Assembly (NCBI GenBank): GCA_037349315.1
Contig: JBAIAC010000057.1
Coordinates: 17,515,501-17,579,500 of the forward strand
Direction of reading: 5' to 3'
Source: Chelydra serpentina
Lineage: Eukaryota; Chordata; Testudines; Chelydridae
Length of the DNA stretch: 64,000 bases
Part shown: positions 10,472 to 20,829 of the stretch, in pieces
Layout: the number at the start of each line of letters is the position of its first letter
Numbering within the stretch: position 1 is the first letter of the stretch
Translations under genes and position numbers: made by a program
Notes under the pieces: generated by a model
Told to the model about the DNA's origin: nothing
Databases searched by the model: none
Seen by the model: only the letters and a program-made list of their open reading frames with translations

Positions 10472-11484
10472 GTGGAAGGCGATGGACACATGCTTATCCA
10501 AGCTGAGGGGAGTTCTCATGTAGGTGTTCCATTGCTGCAGCTCCTTGGTGAGCTCTGCATAGATTTCTAGGAAAGTGGCTGGTCAGTGCTGGTGTCCTGA
10601 GCCCAGAAATAGCACTTCCCTCGATGAAGCTGCTTCTGGAAAAATTCATCCACAAGCAGCTGCTGTTTTGTTTATTCTCCTCTACCACAATCAGCTCAGC
10701 ATCGTTTTTTGAACATGACCCTTCTCTGCCTCTTAGCCTCCAAAAAAAGGACAGCCTGCAGAGGTGCACGAGCAATTATTACCCTGCCCCCCGTGGCCCC
10801 CCCACTCCCGCCTGCACACCAACCCTAAGCCCACCACCTATCCAGGATTGGTACAGTGTTCCTGTGCAAAGGGCGGAGTAAGGTGGGTTCCAAAGCCCAT
10901 TAGCCATCTGGCTGTGGAACTGCAAGTGCTAGTGCAGCAGCCTCTGCATATCAGTGACTGTCAGGATCTTAACACGAGCTATGTTTCCTCCATGACAACT
11001 GACAGCAGCTTGAAAATGGCCCAGGCTCACAGAAGACAAGTGAATCATGGGATACGAGCATAGGAATCATGGGAATTTGCTACTGTGACCCCAGGTCCCA
11101 GAATGCTGGTGGCTTCCGACAGGTATCCCACAGTACATCACAAGAAAAGTCCCCCAGTGCACAAAGCCCAGCAGTGGGACAAGGCCCCATGGGATACCTA
11201 TCTAGAATGCCGAGTGCCTGCTTTGAAAAAAACTCCATGTGGCTTGGATGCACTGACTCAAAGATAAGCAGGATGAAGCCAGCTGTGTAGATGCAACTAC
11301 TTCAGCTTACTTAATAGACAAAACAAAGATTCTTCAAAACCTTCCCATATAGACAAGCCCACATCACTTTTGCAAAAGACTCACTTAGGGGTTTTTGAAC
11401 ATTTTACCCTGTCTGAACATATGGAGCAATTAAAATAAATTGATGAACAGCAGAGCCTAGCTACACACGCCTCTACCTCCTCAG

Positions 11485-11795
11485 CAGAGCCATAACGAGG
11501 GCAAGGCAAGTGAGGCACTCGCCTTGGGTGCCCATACCAGAGGGGCGCAGAAGGATCCTCCTTGCCTTGCAGGGGCGGCTCCAGGGGGGCGCAGGCCGGT
11601 CGCTTTGAGGGCGGCAGTCAGGCAGCGTTTGGCGGCATGCCTGCGGGAGGTCCGCTGGTCCCATGGCTTCGGTGGCAATTCAGCAGCGGGGACGCCGAAG
11701 GCGCAGGACCGGCGGATTACTGCCCGACTGCCGTGCTTGGGGTGCCCGAGTCACCCCTGTTGCCTCGGGCACCAAAATCGCTAGTTACGGCTCTG
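11485..11795. mobile_element. Non-autonomous hAT element with perfect 8-bp TSD
   Basis: Ends are CAGAGCCATAACGAGG and, reversed, CAGAGCCGTAACTAGCG. The element is flanked by identical 8-mers CTCCTCAG at 11477-11484 and 11796-11803, the hAT hallmark. Length is 311 bp with no coding capacity. The interior contains GC-rich text like that of other turtle hAT elements (GCCTTGGGTGCCC, CAGGGGCGGCTCC). Confidence 0.85.
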
Positions 11796-11803
11796 CTCCT
11801 CAG

Positions 11804-12410
11804 ACTCGTAACACTCCCATCCAAACAAGCAATATTCATATTTACTGATACTATTGTCCTGAGCGTGTCCATCACTCAGCCTCTGTGTGTAAGAACTCTA
11901 CTTACAGGTTATCCAATGCCAGAATAGAATAAAATAATCTCTCAATATTATCTTGCTACAACTCTAAAGGCCACAGCTGGCAAAGCCAATGCAAGAATTC
12001 CCCCAGGGCCCCACACATACAACAAACTAAAGCCCAAGCTCTGGGTCAGGGTACTGTCCAAACTCGAATGCAGACAGAACTTGCACCAGCCCAACATGGG
12101 GTTGGGAGCTGAGCTTGGCTGTTGCTCCCAGGAGTGTAACCTGGAATCCTCTGGTGTGTACGGGTCCCTGGAGTGACTTCTAAAGGTGTTGCTAACACTT
12201 CTTGTTTAGCTTGTCTCTTTTGAGGTACAAAGCCCTACTCTGCCCCAACACCTTTAATATCCACTGCTGCCAGCGTTTGTATAGCCCTTTGTGACATTTT
12301 ATCCACATTATTTAATGCGCTAATTTACAAATGTTCAAATAATTTACATATCACAAACTTCAGGTTTTAAAAAGTGGTGTGGATTTAGTGCTAGTGAAAG
12401 AGGACTGCTT
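11804..12410. other. No gene or repeat recognised
   Basis: AT-balanced intron-like DNA with only short chance reading frames. Confidence 0.5.
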
Positions 12411-12719
12411 GACAGCCCTGGGGAGTCATCGAAATGTAGGGCTGGGTGGACCTAGAGAGGTTATCTAGTCCTGCTCCCAGCACTGAGGCCAAATACCTAG
12501 ACCATCCCTGACAGGTGTTTGTCTATCTTGTTCTTAAAAACCTCCAATGACAGGGATTCTACAGCCTCCCTTGGAAACTTATTCCAGAGCTTAACTACCC
12601 TATAGTTAGAAAGTTTTTTCCTAATATCTAACCTAAATCTTCCTTGTTGCAGATTAAGTCCATTACTTCTTTTCATTCCTTCAGTGGACATGGAGAACAA
12701 TCATAGAATATGGAGAACA

Positions 12720-12896
12720 ATCATAGAATCTCAGGGTTGGAAGGGACCTTAGAAGGTCATCTAGTCCAACCCCCTGCTCAAAGCAAGACCACTCCCCAAT
12801 TTTTGCCCCATATCCCTAAATGGCCCCCTCAAGGATTGAACTCACAACCCTGGGTTTAGCAGGCCGATGCTCAAACCATTGAGCTCTCTCTTCCCA
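12720..12896 (-). mobile_element. Turtle tRNA-like (Cry-type) SINE
   Basis: Reverse complement of the unit also seen at 17025 and 39902. It has a tRNA-like head with 'tggtttgagcatcggcctgc' and 'gggttgtgagttcaatcc' (B box), then a body and a CR1-like tail ending in ATTCTATGATT. A tandem ggagaacaatcatagaat block at 12690-12727 abuts the tail. Confidence 0.85.
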
Positions 12897-12915
12897 CCCA
12901 CAGAAAATCCATTAT

Positions 12916-12987
12916 TGCATTGGCTGGGAATCAAACCCAGGTCAACTGCTTGGAAGGCAGCTATGCTCACCACTATCCCACCAATAC
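12916..12987 (-). tRNA. tRNA-Gly(TCC)-like gene or pseudogene
   Basis: A 72-nt cloverleaf is legible on the minus strand. The acceptor stem is GTATTGG/CCAATGC with discriminator A, with one U-G wobble. The D arm is GGGATAGTGGTGAGCATA. The anticodon arm is GCTGC-CTTCCAA-GCAGT with anticodon TCC, and the T arm is CTGGG-TTTGATT-CCCAG. Vertebrate tRNA-Gly(TCC) is very similar; the differences are mainly former CpG sites, and in the T stem both strands changed so pairing survives. Four T residues, a Pol III terminator, follow at 12907-12904, 8-9 nt past the 3' end. It sits inside a CR1, so it may be a transposed or retro-copied tRNA. The B box reads GGTTTGATT instead of GGTTCGATT, which may weaken transcription. 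Confidence 0.65.
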
Positions 12988-13861
12988 AGGTTTCTTCATA
13001 GGTCAGGTTTTCTAAACCTTCTATCATTTTTGCTACTGTCCTCTGGACTCTCTCCAGTTTATCCATGTCTTTCCTAAAGTGTGGCTCCCAGAACTGGACA
13101 CAGTGCTCCAGGTGAGACCTCCCCAGTGCAGTGTACAGTGGGACAGTTACCTCATGTATCTTACATGACACTCCTGTTAACACACCCCAGAATGATATTA
13201 GCCTTTTTTGCAACTGCATCACGTTGTTGTCTAACATTCAGTTTGTGAACCACTCTAACCCCCAGATCCTTTTCTAGCCAGTTAGTCCCTATTTGGTAGT
13301 TGTGCATTGGTTTTCTTTCTTTTTCAGTATAGTACTTTGCATGTGTCTTTATTTAATTTCATCTTGTTGATTTCAGACCAATTACCTAATTTGTGAAGGT
13401 TGCTTTGAATTCTAATCCAGTCCTCCCAAGTGCTTGCAACCCTTCCTAACTTGGTGTCATTTGCAGGTTTTATATGCGTACTCTCCACTCCATTATCCAG
13501 GTAATTAATGAAAATATTAAAGAGTGCCAGACTCAGGGCAGGCCCCAGCAGGACCCCACTAGCTAAATCCTCGCAGTTTGGCAGCAAACCATTGATAACG
13601 ACTCTTTGAGTACAGACTTTCAACCAGTTTTGCACCCATCTTCTAGTAATTTCATCTAGACCATATTTCTCTAGTTTGCTTATGAAAATGTCATGTGGGA
13701 CTGTGTCAACAGCCTCACTTAAATCAAGATATATCATGTCTACAGCTTCACCTTATCCACTAGGCCAGTGACCCTGTCAGTGAAGGAAATTAGATTGATT
13801 TGACATGATTTGTTCTTGACAAATCTGGGCTGGCTCTTCCTATAACCCTATTATCCTCATG

Positions 13862-14529
13862 CCATAAGTGACACTGCAATTAAAGGCAAGCAAAATAATT
13901 ACACCGTTACACTCTTTTATTGATAAATAAAGATAATAAAAGCAAAACAGATGGTACAACCTCTAAGGTCTGTGAAGAGCTTTCAACAGAGATCACACCG
14001 TTAAGAGTGGGTTTACTCTTGGAGGAGATCAAAGTACCCTATCCCCCAAACTAGCAGAGAGTCCTGTCTTGGGGCTTGTCTACACTGGCACTTTACAGCA
14101 CTGTAACTTTCTTGCCCAGGGGTGTGAAAAAAACACACACCCCTGAACGCTGCAAGTATCAGCGCTGTAAAGCGCCAGTGTAGACAACACAGTGTATAGC
14201 TGGGAAAGGAACTTCATTTCAGGGCAGGTGAGTCCTGTTTGGTTTCTCATGGATAACGCAAACGGTTTATAAATGGACAAAGGTGAGTAATGCTTTGAGT
14301 CCTGTGAAATCAACCAGAGAGATTCATTTAAATACTTTCTTTATCTACAGGGCAAGCTTCCCCTCCTCATAGGGAAGGGAGAATGTTCTCTAAAGGCCTC
14401 GGATATTTCAGACTTCATGGCACATCCCATTTTTGGCCCCTCTACTCAGTTTGCTAATTAGTGTATGTTAGTGAGTTTGTGACATGGCAGCCTGAACTGG
14501 GACCCATCACACTTATCTCAGTTGGCAGG
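13862..14529. other. No gene; contains one short palindromic MITE
   Basis: Apart from the MITE at 14073-14188 nothing is recognised. An AT-rich tract with AATAAAG motifs lies near 13922-13940. Confidence 0.5.
14073..14188. repeat. Short palindromic MITE
   Basis: Ends are GGCTTGTCTACACTGGC and GCCAGTGTAGACAA, nearly perfect inverted repeats. The interior also folds back: CAGGGGTGTGAAAAAAACACACACCCCTG near 14118-14146. Length about 116 bp. Confidence 0.75.
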
Positions 14530-14803
14530 TGTGATTACCCGCTATGTAGACATACCTGTACTGGCTTAGATCAAAGCTAGTGCGAGTAACAATAGCAGTG
14601 AAGGCCAACACAGGCTAGCCCTGCCCTGCCAGAACCCTAGCTACATGCTCAAGCAGCCCCCATCCATGCTACCACAGCTTCACTGCTGTAGTTACTCGAG
14701 CTAGCTTTGATCTAGCTGAGCACATGCAAGCTAGATCAAAGCTAGCTTGGGTGTGTCTACATTGCTGTAATCACACATCCTAGCTGCAGTGCAGACACAC
14801 CCA
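14530..14803. repeat. Palindromic MITE-like repeat
   Basis: Outer inverted pair: GATTACCCGCTATGTAGACA near 14532 against TGTGTCTACATTGCTGTAATC near 14752. Inner pair: TTAGATCAAAGCTAG near 14567 against CTAGCTTTGATCTAG near 14700, followed by a further reversed copy. No coding potential. It abuts the 5' end of the CR1 at 14810. Confidence 0.6.
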
Positions 14804-15211
14804 CTAGGATCTCGAGCAGCGAACAGCTGAGAAGCAAACACGAGGAGTTTGCCTGGGATCTGTCTGAGCAGAAGTACGCTGAGTGCTGCCTTAGGGGGAC
14901 TGCGCTGGTGAGTATCTGAGTCTCTGTTGAGGGGACAGTTTGGCAGTTTGACCGTGTGCTTGATTGTTTGATTGCTTGTTTGAACAGTGTGAATTGGGAG
15001 TGCTTTGTTGCAGCTGGGCCTGACTGTTATAAGAAGGAGAAAGCAGTCAGCTGCGAACCAGCTGAGAAGCAAACAGGAGGAGTTTGCCTGGGAGTTCGCC
15101 TGGACTTCGCCTGCTGCAGCATCCCTCTTGCAGATGTCTCTGAGTAGCTTCTGCCACAAGTAAGGAAGCTCTTAGAAGGAAGAGACTATGGATGCTGAGT
15201 GATCCGCTGTT

Positions 15212-16205
15212 GTGACCTGCACAGGATGTGCCATGTTTGTCTTTCTTCCACAGGATAGAAGCGACTTTGTCCGTACAAAGTGCAAGCTGATCTCCGTATT
15301 GGAAGAAAAGAGTCAAGGTCTGGAGAAACGAGTATCAACCCTGCGTTCCATAAAAGAAAATGAGGATTTCCTGGATAGACATCAGGATCAGCTTCAGCGG
15401 GCACAGTGTTCTGAAGATTCAGAGCAGGCTACGCAGCGGGGACAGAAGGCCAGCGAGGATAATTGGCGGCATGTGACTTCCAGAAGAGGAAAGAGTACCA
15501 GAAAAGTTCATGTACCAGAAACACAGATTCAGGTGAGCAACCGTTTTTCATGTTCTCTCCACAGATACTAGTGCAGAGAGTGGAGTGGATGATACATCTG
15601 AGGGAACAGAGCAGAAGGAGACTCCACTGATTGGAAGGCATGAGATGCACCGTCCTAGGGATGGGGGTTCCATGACCACCACTCCCAAGAGGAGGAGGAG
15701 GGTGGTGGTGGTCGGGGACTCTCTCCTCAGGGGGACTGAGTCATCTATCTGCCGCCCTGACCGGGAAAACCGAGAGGTGTGCTGATTGCCAGGGGCTAGA
15801 ATTCGTGATGTGATGGAGAGACTGCCAAGACTCATCAATCCCTCAGATCGCTACCCCTTCCTGCTTCTCCACGTGGGCACCAATGATACTGCCAAGAATG
15901 ACCTTGAGCGTATCACTGCAGACTACATGGCTCTGGGAAGAAGGATAAAGGAGTTTGAGGCGCAAGTGGTGTTCTCATCTATCCTCCCTGTGGCAGGAAA
16001 AGGCCGGGGTAGAGACCATCGAATCGTGGAAGTCAACGAATGGTTATGCAGATGGTGTCGGAGAGAAGGGTTTGGATTCTTTGACCATGGGATGATGTTC
16101 CAAGAAGAAGGCGTGCTAGGCAGAGACGGGCTCCACCTGACGAAGAGAGGGAAGAGCATCTTTGGAAGCAGGCTGGCTAACCTAGTGAGGAGGGCTTTAA
16201 ACTAG
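15212..16205 (+). pseudogene. CR1 ORF1 (SGNH/GDSL esterase-domain protein), broken
   Basis: CR1 ORF1 products bind nucleic acid and carry an SGNH-type esterase domain thought to help retrotransposition. Here the N-terminal part (15212-15571) includes a coiled-coil-like stretch (RTKCKLISVLEEKSQGLEK). After a frameshift near 15550-15565 the frame continues with a basic patch (TPKRRRRVVVVGDSLLRGTE) containing the GDSL-like nucleophile block. The later blocks are LLLHVGTNDT and GRDGLHLTKRGKSIFG, the conserved Asn and Asp/His regions. A TGA at 15783-15785 interrupts between ENREVC and LPGARIRD. The protein ends NLVRRALN with a stop at 16203-16205. The initiation codon is not certain. The same C-terminus is seen in the minus-strand CR1 near 48300-48400. 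Confidence 0.85.
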
Positions 16206-16342
16206 GTTCACCCGGGGAAGGAGACCAAAGCCCCGAGGTAAGTGGGGAAGTGGGATATCGGGAGGAAGCACAAGTAGGTGAGTGCAAGAGGGGACGGCTC
16301 CTGCCCCATACTGGGACAGCAGGACGATCAGTGAGTTATCTT

Positions 16343-19280
16343 AAATGCCTCTAAACAAATGCAAGAAGCCTGGGGAACAAGCAGGGAGAACTGGAAGTCC
16401 TGGCACAGTCAAGGAATTATGACGTAATTGGAATAGCAGAGACTTGGTGGGATAACTCACACGATTGGAGTACTGTCATGGATGGATATAAACTGTTCAG
16501 GAAGGATAGGCAGGGCAGAAAAGGTGGGGGAGTTGCGTTGTATGTAAGAGAGCAGTAGGACTGCTCAGAGCTCCAGTATGAAACTGCAGAAAAACCTGAG
16601 AGTCTCTGGATTAAATTGAGAAGTGTGAGCAACAAGGGTAATGTCGTGGTGGGAGTCTGCTACAGACCACCAGACCAGGGGGATGAGGTGGACGAGGCTT
16701 TCTTCCAGGAACTAACAGAAGTTACTAGATCACAGGCCCTGGTTCTCATGGGTGACTTTAATCACCCCGATATCTGCTGGGAGAGCAATACAGCGGTGCA
16801 CAGACAATCCAGGAAGTTTTTGGAAAGTGTAGGGGACAATTTCCTGGTGCAAGTGCTGGAGGAACCAACTAGGGGAAAAGCTCTTCTTGATCTGCTGCTC
16901 ACAAACAGGGAAGAAATAGTAGAGGAAGCAATAGTGGATGGGAACCTGGGAGGCAGTGACCATGAGATGGTCGAGTTCAGGATCCTGACACAAGGAAGAA
17001 AGGAGAGCAGTAGAACAGAGACCCGGGGGGAGGGATAGCTCAGTGGTTTGAGCATTGGCCTGCTAAACCCAGGTTTGTGAGTTCAATCCTTGAGGGTGCC
17101 ATTTGGGGATATGGGGCAAAAATTGGGGATTGGTCCTGCTTTGAGCAGGGGGTTGGACTAGATGACCTCCTAAGGTCCCTTCCAACCCTGATATTCTATT
17201 ATTCTATGACTTCAGAAAAGCAGACTTCGACTCCCTCAGAGAACTGATGGGCAAGGTCCCCTGGAAGAATAACATGACGGGGGAAGGAGTCAAGGAAAGC
17301 TGGCTGTATTTTAAAGAATCCTTATTGAGGTTGCAGGAACAAACCATCCCGATGTGTAGGAAGAAAAGCAAATATGGCAGGTGACCAGCTTGGCTTAACA
17401 GTGAAATCCTTGCTCGTCTTAAACACAAAAAAGCAGCTTACAAGAAGTGGAAGATTGGACTAATGACCAGGGAGGAGTATAAAAGTATTGCTCAGGCATG
17501 CAGGAGTGAAATTAGGAAGGCCAAATCACACTTGGAGTTGCAGCTAGCTGGAGATGTTAGGAGTATCAAGAAGGGTTTCTTCAGGTATGTTAGCAACAAG
17601 AAGAAAGTCAAGGAAAGTGTGGGCCCCTTGCTGAATGAGGGAGGGAACCTAGTGACAGAGGATGTGGAGACAGCTAGTGTACTCAATGCTTTTTTTGCCT
17701 CTGTCTTCACAGACAATGTCAGCTCCCAGACAGCTGCACTCTGCAGCACGGTATGGGGAGGAGGTGACCAGCCCTCTGTGGAGAAAGAAGTAGTTCGGGA
17801 CTATTTAGAAAAGCTGGACGAGCACAAGTCCATGGGGCCGGATGCACTGCATCCGAGGGTGCTAAAGGAGTTGGCCGATGAGATTGCAGAGCCATTGGCC
17901 ATTATCTTTGACAAATCATGGCAATCGGGGGAGGTCCCGGATGACTGGAAAAAAGCTAATGTAGTGCCCATCTTTAAAAAAGGGAAGAAGGAAGATCCGG
18001 GGAACTACAGGCCAGTCAGTCTCACCTCAGTCCCTGGAAAAATCATGGAGCAGGTCCTCAAGGAATCAATTCTGAACCACTTAAAGGAGGGGAAAGTGAT
18101 CAGGAACAGTCAGCATGGATTCACCAAGGGCAAGTCATGCCTGACTAACCTTATTGCCTTCTATGATGAGATAACCGGCTCTGTGGATGAGGGGAAAGCA
18201 GTGGATGTGCTATTTCTTGACTTTGGCAAAGCTTTTGATACAGTCTCCCACAGTATTCTTGCCAGCAAGTTAAAGAAGTATTTGCTGGATGAATGGACGG
18301 TAAGGTGGATAGAAAACTGGCTAGATGGTCGGGCTCAACGGGTAGTGATCAATGGCTCCATGTCTAGTTGGCAGCCGGTATCAAGTGGAGTGCCCCAAGG
18401 GACGGTGCTGGGGCCGGTTTTGTTCAATATCTTCATTAACAATCTGGAGGATGCTGTGGACTGCACCCTTAGCAAGTTTTCAGATGACACTAAACTGGGA
18501 GGTGTGGTTGATACACTGGAGGGTAGGGACAGGATACAGAGGGACCTAGACAAATTAGAGGATTGGGCCAAAAGAAATCTGATGAGGTTCAACAAGGACA
18601 AGTGCAGAGTCCTGCACTTAGGACGGAAGAATCCCATGCACTGCTACAGACTAGGGACCGAATGGCTAGGCAGCCGTTCTGCAGAAAAGGACCTAGGAGT
18701 TACGGTGGACGAAAAGCTGAATATGAGTCAACAGTGTGCCCTTGTTGCCAAGAAGGCTAATGGCATTTGGGGTTGTATAAGTAGGGGCATTTCCAGCAGA
18801 TCGAGGGACATGATCATTCCCCTCTATTAGGCACTGGTGAGGCCTCATTTGGAGTACTGTGTCCAGTTTTGGGCCCCACAGTACAAGAAGGATGTGGATA
18901 AATTGGAAAGAGTCCATCGGAGGGCAACAAAAATGATTAGGGAACTGGAGCACATGACTTATGAGGAGAGGCTGAGGGAACTGGGATTGTTTAGCCTGCA
19001 GAAGAGAAGAATGAGGGGGGATTTGATAGCTGCTTTCAACTACCTGAAAGGGGGTTCCAAAGAGAATGGATCTAGACTGTTCTCCGTGGTAGAAGATGAC
19101 AGAACAAGGAGTAATGGTCTCAAGTTGCAGAGGGGGAGGTTTAGGTTGGATATTAGGAAAAACTTTTTCACTAGTAGGGTGGTGAAGCACTGGAATGGGG
19201 TACCTAGGGAGGTGGTGGAATCTCCTTCCTTAGAGGTTTTTAAGGTGAGGCTTGACAAAGCCCTGGCTGGGATGATTTAG
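16343..19280 (+). pseudogene. CR1 ORF2 (endonuclease-reverse transcriptase), broken
   Basis: ORF2 would nick target DNA with an AP-type endonuclease and copy its RNA at the nick. Endonuclease blocks: [62 protein letters not shown] and [12 protein letters not shown] blocks from 17463: [68 protein letters not shown] (motif A), [20 protein letters not shown] (motif B), FSDDTKLGG (motif C, both Asp kept) and the C-terminal [17 protein letters not shown]. Defects are TAA at 16352, TAG at 16556, a SINE at 17025-17207, TGA at 17382 and TAG at 18828. The longest intact part is 455 codons at 17463-18830. Confidence 0.93.
17025..17207 (+). mobile_element. Turtle tRNA-like (Cry-type) SINE in CR1 ORF2
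   Basis: Complete unit: GGGGGGAGGGATAGCTCAG (A-box region), TTTGTGAGTTCAATCC (B box), the CAAAAATTGGGGATTGG body, and a CR1-like tail GGTTGGACTAGATGACCTCC ending ATTCTATTATTCTAT. It splits the host CR1 between endonuclease and RT; CR1 text resumes at GACTTCAGAAAAGC. The shared CR1 tail is how such SINEs are thought to borrow CR1 machinery. Confidence 0.92.
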
Positions 19281-19369
19281 TTGGGGTTGGTCCTGCTTTG
19301 AGCAGGGGGTTGGACTAGATGACCTCCTGAGGTCCCTTCCAACCCTGAGATTCTATGATTCTATGATCT

Positions 19370-19707
19370 CCAAATATCCATTAGATGGGGACCACTCTCA
19401 ATCCCTACTGAGCTGAGCAGTATTCAGATTGGTGCCCTACAGGCCAAAGCCCAGTCCCCAGAAGCTCTAATGTTGCACCTTTGGGAACGAGGCTGTTTCT
19501 TGGAAAGTTGCATTTATTAAATCAAGTTCTGACCAGTGTGGAGCTGACATAGGCAGGGGCTGCCGCCACTCTGTGCAAACAGGCAAAATCTCCTATAATC
19601 TGCACTCAGGCTCAGACATAATCTACAATACAGTGTCCCATCCTGCTGATAAAATAGCTCCCATTAACAAAAAAAAATCTAAAGATAAGAGTTAAAAAAA
19701 TAAACAG
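19370..19707. other. No gene recognised
   Basis: Short unique-looking spacer between the CR1 and the Penelope-like repeat, with A-rich runs near 19670. Confidence 0.5.
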
Positions 19708-19893
19708 AAGCGACAAAGGGTCCTGTGGCACCTTATAGACTAACAGAGGTATTGAAGCATAAGCTTTCGTGGGTCAATACCCACTTCAATGACCCACGAA
19801 AGCTTATGCTTCAATACCTCTGTTAGTCTATAAGGTGCCACAGGACCCTTTGTCGCTTCTGCAGATCCAGACTAACACGGCTCCCCCTCTGAA
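19708..19893. repeat. Penelope-like element 3' end, inverted-repeat copy
   Basis: Two arms about 80 bp long are near-perfect reverse complements (AAGCGACAAAGGGTCCTGTG... and ...CACAGGACCCTTTGTCGCTT) and meet near 19785. The right arm ends GATCCAGACTAACACGGCTCC, the usual 3' end of this family. Flanking AAATAAACAG copies at about 19698-19707 and 19895-19903 form the target duplication. Each arm retains CCCACGAAAGCTTATGC, part of the hammerhead-like motif, but the CTGATGA box is missing. Confidence 0.75.
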
Positions 19894-19899
19894 AAATAA

Positions 19900-20790
19900 A
19901 CAGAGCATCCTCATTCACTTCTAAATGCAGTATTTTGTAGATAAAATCATTCCAGCAATTACAGTAGTTCCAGGGTCTTCATACAAATGTAATCTCTCAT
20001 GTTTTAAGTGGTGGGGTCTGGTTACATAGTAAAAATCTACATTAAAAGAACAGTAAGGTTGCAAAGTCAATCACACAGTAGTTAGGAAATGCCAGCATTA
20101 ATGTTACCTCAATTCTACCCCCTGGTGCAAATAGAGTCTTTAATAATAAAATGATCTCATAATATTAATATTCTCTCTCGCTTTTTCTCACAGTGGGTTG
20201 AACCTAGGGTCTACAGATGCATGGCACGAACCTCTTCCACATTAGCTATAGAAGTAACTTGTGTGGGTAAAGCATGCTGTTATACTCTATGTAGACCCAA
20301 CCTTACATGGAGACATAACACGCACTTTGTACAGCTGGAGGACACAGCAGAGGAATGTTGGCTATTGGGATTCGTGGCGTCTGTCCCTAGCTCTGGAAGT
20401 AGAGTATGGTCTGGTAGTTAGAGAAAACACAGCCATAATTTGAAATCATCAAGATGAAAGGCAGTGTGGTAAAGTGTCTGAGCTGTGGTTCTGGTATGTT
20501 AGTGACCTGGATAGTTTCCAGCTGTGGCTGAAGTTGCCTTATTCACCATCTCAGTTATCTCTAACGTGGGTGAATCATAGGTGTCTCTCCTAAGAGATAA
20601 GGTCTTGGTTAATAATTAAAGCTGGCTGAAGAATTGCAATTACTTTTGGGGAATTATTTTGAAGGAAATAAAACAATTTTCATTTTGTTTTACATTTTTC
20701 AGGACATTTTTCTATTTTTGTCAACATTAAATAATTTGACTTTGATTTTATTTGAGTAGAATCAAATCAAATATTTTTTCAGTTTGAAGT
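19900..20790. other. No gene recognised
   Basis: Only short frames; no repeat family identified with confidence. T-rich toward 20650-20800. Confidence 0.5.
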
Positions 20791-20829
20791 TTTTTGTTTT
20801 GTTTTTTGCTTTTTCCCCTTTCCCTCTAT

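Larger units (their letters stand above)
9174..11357 (-). mobile_element. Old PIF/Harbinger element, decayed, split by a CR1
   Basis: Minus-strand transposase remnants lie on both sides of the CR1 at 9496-10471. On the upstream side (10600-10475) are WAQDTSTDQ and the line LTKELQQWNTYMRTPLSLDK, which aligns with LSPALKRQDTRMRAALTIQK of the intact transposase at 32674. On the downstream side (9490-9217) are FPDCYLSVTNQFG and VSMVLQRLVDHCGRFTNI, matching the HTH and catalytic-domain segments. The probable transposon terminus is ATAGACAAGCCC at about 11346-11357. Many stops and frameshifts make it a fossil. Confidence 0.7.
12415..13860 (-). mobile_element. CR1 LINE fragment carrying a SINE and a tRNA-like insert
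   Basis: The minus strand shows CR1 ORF2. From upstream, MIYLDLSEAVDTVPHDIFIS (13737-13680) is the motif A region with the catalytic Asp context. Then come NWLKVCTQRVVINGLLPNCE, SALFN-type core text around LALFNIFINYLDNG, ALGRSHLEHCVQFWEPHFRK and [16 protein letters not shown] (13040). The 3' UTR runs to 12415. The motif C DD is lost in this copy. At 12709-12987 a SINE and a tRNA-Gly-like unit replace a stretch of CR1 sequence. Confidence 0.8.
14810..19369 (+). mobile_element. Near full-length CR1 LINE (defective)
   Basis: About 4.56 kb in one orientation: a 5' leader (14810-15210), ORF1, ORF2, then the 3' tail with ATTCTATGATTCTATGAT ending at about 19369. This is nearly the complete CR1 layout. 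Most CR1 copies are severely 5'-truncated, so this is an unusually complete one. A SINE (17025-17207) and several stops or frameshifts disable both ORFs. The leader has a 40-bp direct repeat (14818-14859 and 15052-15093). Confidence 0.9.

Noticed and set aside
17025..17207. Functional tRNA gene in the SINE head
   Set aside because: A/B boxes are present but the cloverleaf is degenerate, and the CR1-tailed body marks it as a SINE.
19708..19893. Possible microRNA hairpin
   Set aside because: The long perfect stem is explained by an inverted Penelope-like copy with a TSD. No reason to call a miRNA without reads.
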